A stretch of DNA of 64,000 nt from Parvularculaceae bacterium (lineage in GTDB: Bacteria > Pseudomonadota > Alphaproteobacteria > Caulobacterales > Parvularculaceae). The translations under genes were made by a program, and so were the position numbers. The stretch spans positions 77,937 to 141,936 of the forward strand of contig JAGRDS010000015.1 of NCBI GenBank assembly GCA_020446945.1. Direction: 5' to 3'. Below the pieces are notes generated by a model, which saw only the letters and a list, made by a program, of their open reading frames with translations, did not search any database and was not told the origin of the DNA. Shown in pieces: positions 35,373 to 44,819 of the stretch (positions are counted from its first letter, which is position 1; each line of letters opens with the position of its first letter).

Positions 35373-36605
35373 ATGATTTCAGGAGCTGAAAGGAAGAATC
35401 CGGAGTCGCAAAGCGGCGGGGATGGCGGCTCTGCGACGCTCGCCCAACCCTTCGCGCGTGACGATTTCGACCGCGACGTATGGTCCGTTTCCGGACTGCC
35501 GATCGATCTTGCGACGGCTCCGCAAGCTGTTGAAGCCATTGAGGTTTCAGTGCGCGACCGCAGCCCTCTGGCGTTCGTGACGCCGAACCTCAATTTTCTG
35601 GTCCGCAGTTTCGAAGATCCTTCAGCGCGGCGCGAAATCATCGACTCCGATCTTAGTCTCGTCGATGGGGCGCCTCTCGTCCTGTTCGGCCGCCTCGCCG
35701 GCGTTCCGGTCAAGGAGCGCTGCGCCGGCTCCGATGTTTTCGCCGCGTTGAGATTACGCCCGGGTTTTCGCGGCCGGCGATTGCGGGTGTTTTTCTTCGG
35801 CGGCCGGGACGGCGCCGCGAAGGCCGCCGCCGAGGCGGTCGACCGTGAAAAGCGCGGCGTCGAGGCGGCCGGGTATCTCAATCCGGGACATGGCGACGTC
35901 GAATCGATGAGTCGGCCGGAGATCATCAATGAAATCAACGCCGCGAAAGCGGATTTCATTCTTGTTGCGCTGGGCGCGGCGAAGGGGCAGCGCTGGATCG
36001 ACCGCAATCGAGGCGACCTCGACGCGCCTGTGATCGCTCATCTTGGCGCGGTCATGGATTTCGCCGCCGGAACCATAAGGCGCGCGCCGCCGATTCTTGC
36101 AAAGACCGGGCTCGAATGGGCCTGGCGCATCAAGGAGGAGCCGGCCCTCTGGCGGCGTTACTGGCGCGATGCGACGGCTTTCGCGCGTATGGCGCCCCGG
36201 CTGTTCCGGGCGGCGCTGGCGACGCGCGGCGCCGGATCGCAAATCGGATCGTGCCGCGCGCTTGAAAGCGGTTCCGGTGCGGTGATCGAAATGGCTGGCG
36301 ATCTGACCGTTGCGAACCGCGATCTTGTGCGGCGGGCCTTTCGCTCGGCCGTTCAATCGGCGGCGGGAAAGGATCGCCCCATTATTCTCGACTTCGGCGG
36401 ATTGCGCCGTATCGACGCCTCAATTCTCGGGCAGTTGCTTATGCTTGAGAAAACCGCGCGCATGCGCGGCGCGGATTTAATGGTTCGAAACCTGTCCCCG
36501 CAAATTCGCCGCCTGCTCGCCGCGCATGCGATGAATTATCCCGAAACCGGCGACGAAGAAATCGATTTGAATATTAATCGAGAGTCAATTGCCGCGGCGA
36601 TTTAA
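35373..36605 (+). CDS. WecG/TagA/CpsF glycosyltransferase fused to a STAS domain
   Basis: 410 residues in two parts. About 35-270 is a WecG/TagA/CpsF transferase: 'FVTPNLNFLVRSFEDP', 'DLSLVDGAPLVLFGR', 'FFFGGRDGAAKAAAE' and 'VALGAAKGQRWI' are in the family order. Such enzymes add N-acetylmannosamine uronate or a similar amino sugar to an undecaprenyl-linked precursor. About 295-395 is a STAS domain (anti-sigma antagonist fold): 'VIEMAGDLTVANRDLV', 'ILDFGGLRRIDASILGQLLMLE'. STAS domains bind nucleotides or partner proteins and can be phosphorylated; here it may tie the transferase to a switch. First gene of the rightward locus, 64 bases before the TPR gene. Confidence 0.85.
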   Translation: MISGAERKNPESQSGGDGGSATLAQPFARDDFDRDVWSVSGLPIDLATAPQAVEAIEVSVRDRSPLAFVTPNLNFLVRSFEDPSARREIIDSDLSLVDGAPLVLFGRLAGVPVKERCAGSDVFAALRLRPGFRGRRLRVFFFGGRDGAAKAAAEAVDREKRGVEAAGYLNPGHGDVESMSRPEIINEINAAKADFILVALGAAKGQRWIDRNRGDLDAPVIAHLGAVMDFAAGTIRRAPPILAKTGLEWAWRIKEEPALWRRYWRDATAFARMAPRLFRAALATRGAGSQIGSCRALESGSGAVIEMAGDLTVANRDLVRRAFRSAVQSAAGKDRPIILDFGGLRRIDASILGQLLMLEKTARMRGADLMVRNLSPQIRRLLAAHAMNYPETGDEEIDLNINRESIAAAI

Positions 36606-36668
36606 TCAGCCTAGATCGGCGCACGCGCCAGAAATTGAACCGGAAATCGAATTGGAGAATTTCTAACC

Positions 36669-39089
36669 ATGACAGCGGTTGAACGGTACGAAGGCGCAAC
36701 GCGCGCGAAAATCAGAAATTTCGCGTTATGCGCGCTCGGCGCTACGGCCCTGCTCAGCGCAGCGTGTTCCTCGCCGCAGGAGCGTTACGACCGCTATATG
36801 AACAGCGGCGCGGAATTCCTCGACAATGGCCGGCTCGGTCAGGCGAATGTCCAGTTTCTGAACGCGCTGAAAATCCGCGAAGACGATGTGCCCGCGCTTT
36901 CAGGTCTCGCGCAGATCGCCGAAAAGCGTTCGAACTACGAGCAGATGTTCGGCATTCTTCAACGGATCCATAATCTCAAGCCCGACGACGACAACGCGAA
37001 TATCAACCTGGCGAAACTCTATTTGCTGTCGGAAGATACCGGCAAGGCGATGGAGCATGTCGAAACCGTCCTGAAGGCTCAGCCGCAAAACGCCAAAGCG
37101 ATCGCGCTCAAGGCCGCCATCATGTTCCGCGTTCAAAATATCGCCGATGCGGTCGACCTCGCAAAACAGGCTCTGGCGCTAGATCCTAATCTGGAGGAAG
37201 CGGTCGCCGTGCTGGCCGGCGAGCGCGTTCAGGCCGAAGATTTCGACGGCGCGCTGTCAATCCTCGACAGCGCCATCGAAAAGAACGCCAAGGCGGCCGT
37301 ATTGCATATCCTGCGCGTTCAGATTCTCGACACGCAGAACAGGACGGACGATCTCGACGCCGCATATCGAACTCTGGTCGAGGAATTTCCCGATAACGCC
37401 GATTACCGCCGCCTTTATGCGTCAACGCTGATGGAGGCGGAGCGCTTTGAAGAGGCGCGCGCGCAACTGGTTGAGGTTGTGCGGGTGCATCCGCGCCAAC
37501 TCGATCCGAAGCTCGATGTGGCGCGTATCGATTACCGGATCGGCGGCAGCGCAAAAGCCGAAGAAACCTTGCGCGCCTACGTTGCGGCGGATCCGGACGA
37601 TCTTGATCTCGAATTTTCGCTGGCCGCGTTCTTTCGCGAAGAAAAGGAATATGACAAGGCGGGAAAAATTTACCGCGAGATACTAAACGGGCATAAGCGC
37701 AATCTGAACACCGTCTTGCGCGCAAAGAACGAACTCGCCGGATTGAGTATGCTCAGGGGAGATCGCGCGCGGGCGGAAAAGCTCATCGACGAGGTTATCG
37801 CGGCGGAGCCTAAAAATCCGCAGGCGCTTGTCAAACGGGCCGGTCTTTTGATCGACGACGGCAAGGCGCAGGACGCCGTCGCCAATCTTCGAATAGTGCT
37901 TGGCGAACGCCCCGATTCCGTCCCCGCGCGCATGCTGATGGCCGCAGCGCTTGAGGCTACGGGGGATGTAAGTTTCGCTGAAAGCGAGTTCGCGCAAGCG
38001 GTGGAAACCTCAAAGCGCGCGAGCAAGCCTTCGTTGCTTTTCGCAAGGTTCCTTGTCCGAAACGGCAAGCGTGCGCGCGCGGAGAAAGTGCTTGCGGATT
38101 CAATATCTCGCGATCCCGGCGCGGTGGAGAATTTGAAGATGCTCGCCGGATTGCGCCTCGATAATCAGGATTGGCGCGGCGCGGAAGAGGCGGCGAATGC
38201 TTTGCGCGCCGCAGATTCGGCCGACGCCGATATCAGCCGGATTCTCGGCGCCGCTTACGCCGGCCTTCAAGATTACGCCGGCGCGATCGATGTTCTTTCA
38301 AAAGAAAATGAGCGCGCGCCTCTTTCCGCGCAGCCGCTTGTAACGCTTGTGCAGGCCTATATCGACGCCGGCCGCACGCAGGACGCTGAAAATTTTCTCG
38401 CCGATACGATCGAAAAGAATCCGGAATTTTACGAAGCGCGCGTCCTGTTGGCGCAGGTCAACCGCTCGCTCGACAAGCGGGACGAGGCGCTGGCCGTCCT
38501 CAACGAGGCGATCGAGGTGGATCCTCTGCGGTCCGAGGCTTATGAGGCCGCTTATGGCGTATACGTCCTTTCCGGGCGCCGCGAGGAAGCCGGCAGGATC
38601 ATAGAACAGGCCGTGTCGGCTATCCCCGACAATGACGGCCTGCAGATGCTGCGCGCCGACAACCTCATTGCGATTGGCGATGAGGACGGGGCAATTGCAA
38701 TATATGAGACGATTTTAGCGCATCGTCCGTCGGACCATATCGTGGCCAACAATCTCGCCAGTCTACTTTCAAATCGCGAGGATGCGGCGAGCCGCGCACG
38801 CGCCGCCGAAGCGGCCGCGCCCCTCAAGGATACGGAAAACGCCTATTTTCTCGACACTTACGGATGGGCGATGCATCGAAGCGGAAGGACGAGCGAAGGG
38901 GTCGAAGCGCTCCGGCGCGCCGTCCGGGCCGCGCCGGACCTTGTTGAAGCGCGGTATCATCTGGGGGTTGCTCTTTCGGAATCGGGGCTTACCGATCAGG
39001 GGGCGGCGGAATTGCGCGCAGTAGCCGAAACGCCGGATGCTGACGCGGAACTGGTGGAAGACGCGCGTCGCCGTCTTGAAGCGCTATAA
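36669..39089 (+). CDS. PrsT-like TPR lipoprotein of the exosortase system
   Basis: 806 residues. Lipoprotein signal with lipobox near Cys 34 ('ALLSAACSS'); the remainder is a long row of TPR units, for example 'ANINLAKLYLLSEDTGKAMEHVETVL' in outline and 'ALVKRAGLLIDDGKAQDAV', ending with 'YFLDTYGWAMHRSGRTSEGVE'. Length, lipid anchor and locus agree with the PEP-CTERM system TPR lipoprotein (PrsT). Such proteins are tethered to the outer face of a membrane and are thought to help export or assembly of the polymer. The neighbours on both sides are exopolysaccharide genes. Confidence 0.87.
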   Translation: MTAVERYEGATRAKIRNFALCALGATALLSAACSSPQERYDRYMNSGAEFLDNGRLGQANVQFLNALKIREDDVPALSGLAQIAEKRSNYEQMFGILQRIHNLKPDDDNANINLAKLYLLSEDTGKAMEHVETVLKAQPQNAKAIALKAAIMFRVQNIADAVDLAKQALALDPNLEEAVAVLAGERVQAEDFDGALSILDSAIEKNAKAAVLHILRVQILDTQNRTDDLDAAYRTLVEEFPDNADYRRLYASTLMEAERFEEARAQLVEVVRVHPRQLDPKLDVARIDYRIGGSAKAEETLRAYVAADPDDLDLEFSLAAFFREEKEYDKAGKIYREILNGHKRNLNTVLRAKNELAGLSMLRGDRARAEKLIDEVIAAEPKNPQALVKRAGLLIDDGKAQDAVANLRIVLGERPDSVPARMLMAAALEATGDVSFAESEFAQAVETSKRASKPSLLFARFLVRNGKRARAEKVLADSISRDPGAVENLKMLAGLRLDNQDWRGAEEAANALRAADSADADISRILGAAYAGLQDYAGAIDVLSKENERAPLSAQPLVTLVQAYIDAGRTQDAENFLADTIEKNPEFYEARVLLAQVNRSLDKRDEALAVLNEAIEVDPLRSEAYEAAYGVYVLSGRREEAGRIIEQAVSAIPDNDGLQMLRADNLIAIGDEDGAIAIYETILAHRPSDHIVANNLASLLSNREDAASRARAAEAAAPLKDTENAYFLDTYGWAMHRSGRTSEGVEALRRAVRAAPDLVEARYHLGVALSESGLTDQGAAELRAVAETPDADAELVEDARRRLEAL

Positions 39090-39125
39090 TTTGGCTGCCG
39101 CCCGACGGCGAGCGAGAATGAGCAG

Positions 39126-41318
39126 ATGTACGAAGAATTTTACGGCCTGACGGAAAAGCCGTTCTCGATCCAGCCTGACCCTTCATTTCTTTATTGGGGG
39201 CGCGGACACCGGCTCGCCTATGCGATGCTCGAATACGGCGTCGTGAACCATGCCGGCATATCGGTCGTCACAGGCGAAGTCGGCTGCGGCAAGACCACGC
39301 TGATTCACCGCCTGCTGGACCAGTTGTCGGATACGCATACGATTGCGCTGCTTTCCAATATCCAGCCCGGTCGCGGCGATTTGTTGAGTTGGGTGCTGAT
39401 GGGGTTCGGCGAGCCATACGCCGGCAAAACCCATGTCGAAATGTTTTCCCAGCTCCAGTCATTTTTTATCCGCGAATACTCCAGGAACAAGCGCGTCATC
39501 CTGATCATCGACGAAGCGCAGAACCTGTCTGTGGACATGCTCGAAGAGATTCGCATGCTGTCCAATATAAACGCCGGAAAGGACCAGCTTCTACAATTGA
39601 TCCTTGTGGGCCAGCCTCAATTGAAAGACCTGCTTTCAAGGCCCGACATGCTGCAACTGGCGCAGCGGATCGGATCGGATTTCCATTTGACGCCGCTTAC
39701 GCGCGAGGAGGTCCACGCCTATCTTGAAACCCGGCTTTCGATCGCCGGCGCGCGGCGGAATATTTTTTCAGAAGGCGCAATGGATCTTGTAGCCGAACAG
39801 TCGCGCGGCGTTCCGCGCGTTATCAATATCATCGCCGACACCGCCCTCGTTTACGGTTTTTCCGCACAGGAAGAAATCGTCGATGAGGAAATCATTCGCA
39901 GCGTTATCCGCGACAAGCATGATTACGGGGTCTTCGGCGTTCCGAGCAGTCCTGATTTGAAACTCGCCGAACAGGACGAGCGGCGCCTTCAGCGCGGCGG
40001 TTTCGCAAATGACGAAACAGAGGAGACCGAACCCCGGATCAGAACGAAAGCGCGTAATCGCGGTGAAAAACGCCGCCGCGCGGTGAACGAAAAACCAAGG
40101 CTCGTCAGCAATCTCGACGTTCGCTTCGTGTCGGAACCGGCCGATTTCGATATCTCCGCCCGCGGCGCGGCGGATGATCCGGAGGCGGATGAGGCGCCGT
40201 TCAGCAAAACGGACGCCCCGCGCCGAGAGGCCAAGCGCTTTCAGGCGATCGGCGCGAAATCCGTCCCGGCGAGCGAGGCGGCGCCGCCCGTCGAATCGCG
40301 GCCGCAGCAGAAGTTGGGTGCGAATGCGGAAATCGGCGTTATCGTCGTTTGCGGAGATGATGACGCGCCGGAAACCTTTCAATCGATCGCCGGCGCGCGC
40401 GCTGTCGTGGCGGTCGCGCCGGCCGATACGGCGAAGGCGCTGCGCGAGGCGGGAGTTGAATCGGTCGATCTCGATTCAATGGGCGGCGGCCGGGCGCGCA
40501 ACGCAGGCTATCGGCGCCTGAAAAAAATCGCGCCGCAAATTCAGTTCGTACAGTTCGTACAGGCCGGCCAGCGGTTGAAGCCGGGCTGGTTCGCAGATGC
40601 GTCGAGTTTGATGATGCGCCGGCCGGAGGTTGCAGCGCTTGAAGGTCGTGTTGACCTCCTACCCGATTCCAGCCGCACGATATTCAATCATGCGCTTGAA
40701 AAGCGCGCCGCTTCCGACGGCGAAATCCAGGCGACGGGGCCGACGGCGATATTCCGCACCGACGCATTCGAAGCCGCGGGCGGTTTTCGCGGAGATATCG
40801 TCGCGGATGAAACGGCGGACCTTTGCATCAGGTTGCGCCGGCGCGGCGCCCATGTATGGCGCAGCGAGAGCGCTATGGCCTCGTGCGAGGAGCGGCGCGT
40901 TTCGTTTGCGGACTGGCGCGCGCGTGCGCGTGCGCGGGGTTACGAATTTGCAGCCGGCGCCGCCCTGCATGGCGGCTCGCCGGAGCGCTATTGCGCGAGC
41001 GATCAGTCGCGCGCCGTAATGTGGGGCGCGGTCTTCCCTGCAATCGTCGCGATCGCCGCCATAATCGGCGGCTCGGCCGTCGCATTGCTGTCGATCAGCG
41101 TCAATCCCGTCGTTACCGCCCTAAGCATTATTGGGGCGGGCGCGCTCATTTACGCCTTGAAGATTGCGGCTTCGGCGGCGACCATCGGGCTGTTTCGTCC
41201 TCGATCCTGGCTCATAAGCTTCGTTCGATCGTTCGGGCATTTTTACGAATGCGCAGGGGTCGCGCGTTATTGGTTCGGATCAGGAAAAAGCGCCCCTTCG
41301 CGCAAACCCGGCGCCTGA
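39126..41318 (+). CDS. ExeA-like AAA ATPase fused to a degenerate GT2 domain
   Basis: 730 residues. About 1-270 is an ExeA/XrtA-associated ATPase: Walker A GEVGCGKT (50-57), Walker B 'RVILIIDEAQN' (near 123-132), sensor 'LVGQPQL'. A charged, disordered linker covers 275-395. About 400-635 aligns by eye with the glycosyltransferase at 43762-44739 ('GRARNAGYRRLKK', 'GRVDLLPDSS', 'DETADLCIRLRRRG'). The metal-binding 'FVDGDC' of that enzyme reads 'FVQAGQ' here (QAG at 479-481), and 'GEEPEL' reads 'DETADL', so catalysis is doubtful. Two membrane helices follow (about 636-695). ExeA-type ATPases are cytoplasmic, so the fusion would hold the ATPase at the membrane. The start is 36 bases after the TPR gene. 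Confidence 0.8.
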   Translation: MYEEFYGLTEKPFSIQPDPSFLYWGRGHRLAYAMLEYGVVNHAGISVVTGEVGCGKTTLIHRLLDQLSDTHTIALLSNIQPGRGDLLSWVLMGFGEPYAGKTHVEMFSQLQSFFIREYSRNKRVILIIDEAQNLSVDMLEEIRMLSNINAGKDQLLQLILVGQPQLKDLLSRPDMLQLAQRIGSDFHLTPLTREEVHAYLETRLSIAGARRNIFSEGAMDLVAEQSRGVPRVINIIADTALVYGFSAQEEIVDEEIIRSVIRDKHDYGVFGVPSSPDLKLAEQDERRLQRGGFANDETEETEPRIRTKARNRGEKRRRAVNEKPRLVSNLDVRFVSEPADFDISARGAADDPEADEAPFSKTDAPRREAKRFQAIGAKSVPASEAAPPVESRPQQKLGANAEIGVIVVCGDDDAPETFQSIAGARAVVAVAPADTAKALREAGVESVDLDSMGGGRARNAGYRRLKKIAPQIQFVQFVQAGQRLKPGWFADASSLMMRRPEVAALEGRVDLLPDSSRTIFNHALEKRAASDGEIQATGPTAIFRTDAFEAAGGFRGDIVADETADLCIRLRRRGAHVWRSESAMASCEERRVSFADWRARARARGYEFAAGAALHGGSPERYCASDQSRAVMWGAVFPAIVAIAAIIGGSAVALLSISVNPVVTALSIIGAGALIYALKIAASAATIGLFRPRSWLISFVRSFGHFYECAGVARYWFGSGKSAPSRKPGA

Positions 41319-41336
41319 AGCGGCCGACCGAGCTGG

Positions 41337-42566
41337 ATGATCGCCGCGATGAAGATCGCCTATTTAACCAATCAGTACCCGTCGATCAGCCATAGCTTTA
41401 TCCGGCGTGAGATAGAGGCGCTTGAACGCCGCGGCGTTTCTATCGCCCGGTTCACCATCCGCTCGAGCGAACATGGCGCAATCTCCGAAGAAGACCGGTG
41501 CGAGGCGGAAAAGACGCGATGCATTATCGATGCGGGCGCGCCGGAAATTTTAAGCGCCGCCGCCGCCAGTCTGTTTTCGCGCCCCGCCCGTTCCGTACGC
41601 GCCTTTTTACGCGCCATGCGAATGGGGTTGAAATCCGAAGCGGGCGTTCTTCGCCATTTTTTTTACGCCGTTGAAGCGCTCGTTCTGGCGAGCTGGCTGC
41701 GCAAAGAAGACTGCCAGCATCTTCATGTTCACTTCGGCACCAACTCCGCGAGCGTCGCCATGCTTGCCGCCTTTATCAATGACGACGCATTCAGCATGAC
41801 AGTTCACGGGCCGGAGGAATTCGACAAGCCGGCGCTCATCCACCTGCCGGAAAAAATAAAATCCGCAAGACTTGTTTTCGCAGTTTCGAGTTACGGCGTC
41901 AGCCAGTTGCGAAGGCTCGTTGAGCCTGAATACTGGGACCGAATTCGGATTGCGCCGTGCGGCGTCGAGCGCGCTTTTCATTCGGACCCGGCGCCCGCAC
42001 CCGCAACGGCCCGGTTTGTCTGTGTCGGCCGATTGTGCGAACAAAAAGGTCAGCTGACGCTTGTCGAGGCGGCGGCCGAGGCGCGACGCCGCGGCGCAAA
42101 TTTTGTTATAAACCTCGTCGGCGACGGCGACATGCGCAATGATCTCGAAGCGGCGATTGCGCGCCATAAGCTCGGCGACGCCGTCCGCCTGCTTGGATGG
42201 CGAACGCCGGCCGAAGTTCGGCGCGAGATCGAAAATGCGACGGCTTTGGTTCTGCCGAGTTATGCCGAAGGATTGCCGGTCTCCATCATGGAGGCGATGC
42301 TTCTGGGCCGTCCGGTCATCAGCACCTATGTCGCCGGCATTCCCGAGCTTGTCCTGCCGGGGGAAAACGGATGGCTGGCGCCGGCGGGCGATGCGGGCGC
42401 CTTGTGCAATGCGATGCTCGCCGCCGCGGCCGCCGGGCCGGAAAGGCTTGAGGAAATGGGTCGCGCCGCCCGCGACAGAGCGCTTGCGCGTCATGATATC
42501 GACAAGATCGCCGCGCTGATCGAAACCTATTTTTCCGAGGCGATTGAAGCGGGAGCCGTGCGATGA
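41337..42566 (+). CDS. Glycosyltransferase family 4 (exosortase exopolysaccharide locus)
   Basis: 409 residues, GT-B fold. N-terminal 'MKIAYLTNQYPSISHSFIRREI' marks the sub-group of GT4 enzymes found in exosortase and colanic-acid-like loci (cut here to the motif). The C-terminal half has 'FVCVGRLCEQKGQLTLVEAA', 'LLGWRTPAEVRREI' and 'PSYAEGLPVSIMEAM', the donor-binding EGLP-x(5)-EAM loop. 'HVHFGTNSAS' is also conserved. Cytoplasmic, membrane-associated sugar transfer to the lipid-linked repeat unit; sugar unknown. Ends 4 bases into the next gene. The ATG at 41349 is an equally good start. Confidence 0.88.
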   Translation: MIAAMKIAYLTNQYPSISHSFIRREIEALERRGVSIARFTIRSSEHGAISEEDRCEAEKTRCIIDAGAPEILSAAAASLFSRPARSVRAFLRAMRMGLKSEAGVLRHFFYAVEALVLASWLRKEDCQHLHVHFGTNSASVAMLAAFINDDAFSMTVHGPEEFDKPALIHLPEKIKSARLVFAVSSYGVSQLRRLVEPEYWDRIRIAPCGVERAFHSDPAPAPATARFVCVGRLCEQKGQLTLVEAAAEARRRGANFVINLVGDGDMRNDLEAAIARHKLGDAVRLLGWRTPAEVRREIENATALVLPSYAEGLPVSIMEAMLLGRPVISTYVAGIPELVLPGENGWLAPAGDAGALCNAMLAAAAAGPERLEEMGRAARDRALARHDIDKIAALIETYFSEAIEAGAVR

Positions 42567-43765
42567 CGGCTGTGATCGACATGGTTGCGCTTTTTCTCGC
42601 GTTCATCCTGTTCGCCTTGTCGGCGTTTTTATTGGCCGAGGTGGTCGCCGCTTTCATCGCCAGGCCGGAACGCCCGCCGCCGCAAGTGCAAAAGCGCGCC
42701 CGCATCGGCGTCGTCATTCCCGCGCATAATGAACGAGATGCAGTCGCGGCGACCGTCAAGGCGGTGCGCGCCGAACTTCGCGATGTCGATCGCCTTATCG
42801 TCGTCGCCGACAATTGCAGCGACGATACCGCGGCGCTTGCAGGTCCGGCGGGCGCCGACGCGATCGAGCGCAATGACGCCAGCCGTTGCGGCAAAGGATA
42901 CGCGCTGCAGTTCGGCGTCGACCATCTGCGCGGCGATCCGCCCGATGTCGTGGTTTTTATCGACGCCGATTGCCGCCCGGCGCCCGGCGCGATTGAAAAG
43001 ATCGCCGCGCGGGCGGCCTATATTCAACGACCCGTGCAGGCGCTTTACCTGATGAACGTTCCTGACGGCGCGAAACCGAAAGCGTCCGTCTCCGCATTCG
43101 CGTGGCTCGTCATGAACCGCGTGCGCATGAGCGGATTGCAGAAGATTGCAGGCGTAACCCGCCTGACGGGTTCGGGAATGGCGCTGCCATGGCGGTTGGT
43201 CAGCGACATCGACATCGCAAGCGGCGAAATCGTCGAAGACATCGCACTCACCGCAAAATTCGTGGAGGCGGGTTATCCGCCTTTCCTTGACCTTGACGCC
43301 CTTGTGACGAGCCGGCTCGCCGCTTCGGACAAAGGGGCCGCCACCCAGCGCGCACGCTGGGAGCTTGGCTCGATCCACATGGCGGCGAGGAAGGCGCCGG
43401 GCCTGTTCGTTCGCGGACTTGGCGGCGACATTAAATCGCTCGCGCTCGCGATCGACCTTGCGATTCCGCCGCTCGCTGTTTTCGCCTGCTATATCGTCGC
43501 GGCGATCGCGATTTCAGGTCTCGCCGCGCTGCTTGGCGCGCATGCGGCGATCTCATTCGCGGTCTGGTCGGCGATTTTATACGCTGTCGCCATTGCGATC
43601 GCCTGGACGAAATTCGGCCGGGATGTCCTGCCGCCCTCGCGTTTGAAGGCCGTCGCCGCCTATATCGGCGAAAAGGCCCGTGTCTACGGCCGCGAGGGCC
43701 GAAAATCCGCGAAAACCTGGACGCGAACGGATCGCGCGGACGCCGAGCGCGACGCCAATCAATGA
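42563..43765 (+). CDS. Glycosyltransferase family 2, membrane-bound
   Basis: 400 residues. An N-terminal membrane helix (about 5-33) precedes the GT-A domain: 'IGVVIPAHNERDAVAATVKAV', 'VVADNCSDDTAA', the metal-binding 'VFIDADCRP', and 'GEIVEDIALTAKFVEAG' before 'QRARWELG', which resembles the (Q/R)xxRW motif of processive enzymes. Two or three C-terminal helices (about 300-350) follow. Such enzymes extend a polymer or transfer a sugar to a lipid carrier at the inner membrane. Overlaps both neighbours by 4 bases, so made with them. Confidence 0.87.
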   Translation: MTAVIDMVALFLAFILFALSAFLLAEVVAAFIARPERPPPQVQKRARIGVVIPAHNERDAVAATVKAVRAELRDVDRLIVVADNCSDDTAALAGPAGADAIERNDASRCGKGYALQFGVDHLRGDPPDVVVFIDADCRPAPGAIEKIAARAAYIQRPVQALYLMNVPDGAKPKASVSAFAWLVMNRVRMSGLQKIAGVTRLTGSGMALPWRLVSDIDIASGEIVEDIALTAKFVEAGYPPFLDLDALVTSRLAASDKGAATQRARWELGSIHMAARKAPGLFVRGLGGDIKSLALAIDLAIPPLAVFACYIVAAIAISGLAALLGAHAAISFAVWSAILYAVAIAIAWTKFGRDVLPPSRLKAVAAYIGEKARVYGREGRKSAKTWTRTDRADAERDANQ

Positions 43766-44739
43766 ACGCGCGCGTCGGATATGTCGCAATCGGCCGAAAC
43801 GAGGGCGAACGCCTCAGGGCCTGTCTTTCCTCTTTGCGGCGCGATCCGTCCGCAATTATCGTCTATGTGGATTCCGGTTCGACGGATTCGAGCCTTGAAG
43901 CCGCGCGAGAATTCGGCGCGCAAAGCGTTGAGCTGGACACGAATATTCCGTTCACGGCCGCGCGCGCGCGAAATGCGGGCGCCAGTCGGCTGCTTGAGCT
44001 TGCCGCTCCGGACTTCATTCAATTCGTAGACGGCGACTGCACACTCGATGCGGACTGGATGCGGCGCGCGACAGGGCTCCTTGACGCCCGCAAAGACGTC
44101 GCGGTCGTTTGCGGGCGCCGGCGCGAGCGGTTCCCCGATGCGAGCGTATACAACCGGCTTTGCGATATCGAATGGGCGAGTCCGATCGGCGACGCGCTAT
44201 CGTGCGGCGGCGATGCGTTGATGCGCGCCGCCGCGTTCGAAGAGGCCGGGCGTTACGACGAAAGCCTGATCGCCGGCGAGGAGCCGGAACTCTGCGTAAG
44301 GCTGCGCGCGAAAGGCTGGAAGATCCACCGGATCGATGCTGAGATGACCCTGCACGACGCCGCCATGACGAGGTTCCGGCAATGGTGGAAGCGCTCCGTC
44401 AGGGCCGGGCACGCTTTCGCCGAGGTCTCGCATATTCACCGTCGCTCGCCTTGCGGCGTTTGGAAACGCGAAACGCGGCGCGCGCTCGCCTGGGCGTCCA
44501 TCGCGCCGCTCGCCCTGATCCTTTCGGTCGCCGTCCACCCTTCAGCGCTTGTTATTCTTGCGGTCTATCCGCTCCAGTTCGCGCGGCTTTCCTGGACCGC
44601 GCGCAATCGGCTCGGCGGGGCCGCCGCGCCGTGGGCGCTTTTTACGATTCTAGGAAAATTCCCGGAAGCGCTCGGCGTCGTCAAATTCCATGTCGGCAGA
44701 GCGTTCGGGCGGCGCGCCGGCATCGTCGAGTACAAATAA
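43762..44739 (+). CDS. Glycosyltransferase family 2 (exosortase locus type)
   Basis: 325 residues. 'VGYVAIGRNEGERLRACLSS', 'VYVDSGSTDSS', 'ARARNAGASRL' and 'QFVDGDCTLDADW' are the donor- and metal-binding elements; 'AGEEPELCVRLRAKGW' holds the likely base. Two C-terminal hydrophobic segments (about 240-285) suggest membrane contact. This enzyme has an intact active site and appears to be the paralogue from which the degenerate domain of the ExeA fusion protein derives. Coupled to the preceding gene by a 4-base overlap. Confidence 0.88.
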   Translation: MNARVGYVAIGRNEGERLRACLSSLRRDPSAIIVYVDSGSTDSSLEAAREFGAQSVELDTNIPFTAARARNAGASRLLELAAPDFIQFVDGDCTLDADWMRRATGLLDARKDVAVVCGRRRERFPDASVYNRLCDIEWASPIGDALSCGGDALMRAAAFEEAGRYDESLIAGEEPELCVRLRAKGWKIHRIDAEMTLHDAAMTRFRQWWKRSVRAGHAFAEVSHIHRRSPCGVWKRETRRALAWASIAPLALILSVAVHPSALVILAVYPLQFARLSWTARNRLGGAAAPWALFTILGKFPEALGVVKFHVGRAFGRRAGIVEYK

Positions 44740-44819
44740 ACAAGGCGCCGCATTTGCACCCGTCGGCATGCGCTTGAAACGGCGCTATGTTGGCGCCGCC
44801 AAGCGATGGAGAGGTCAAC

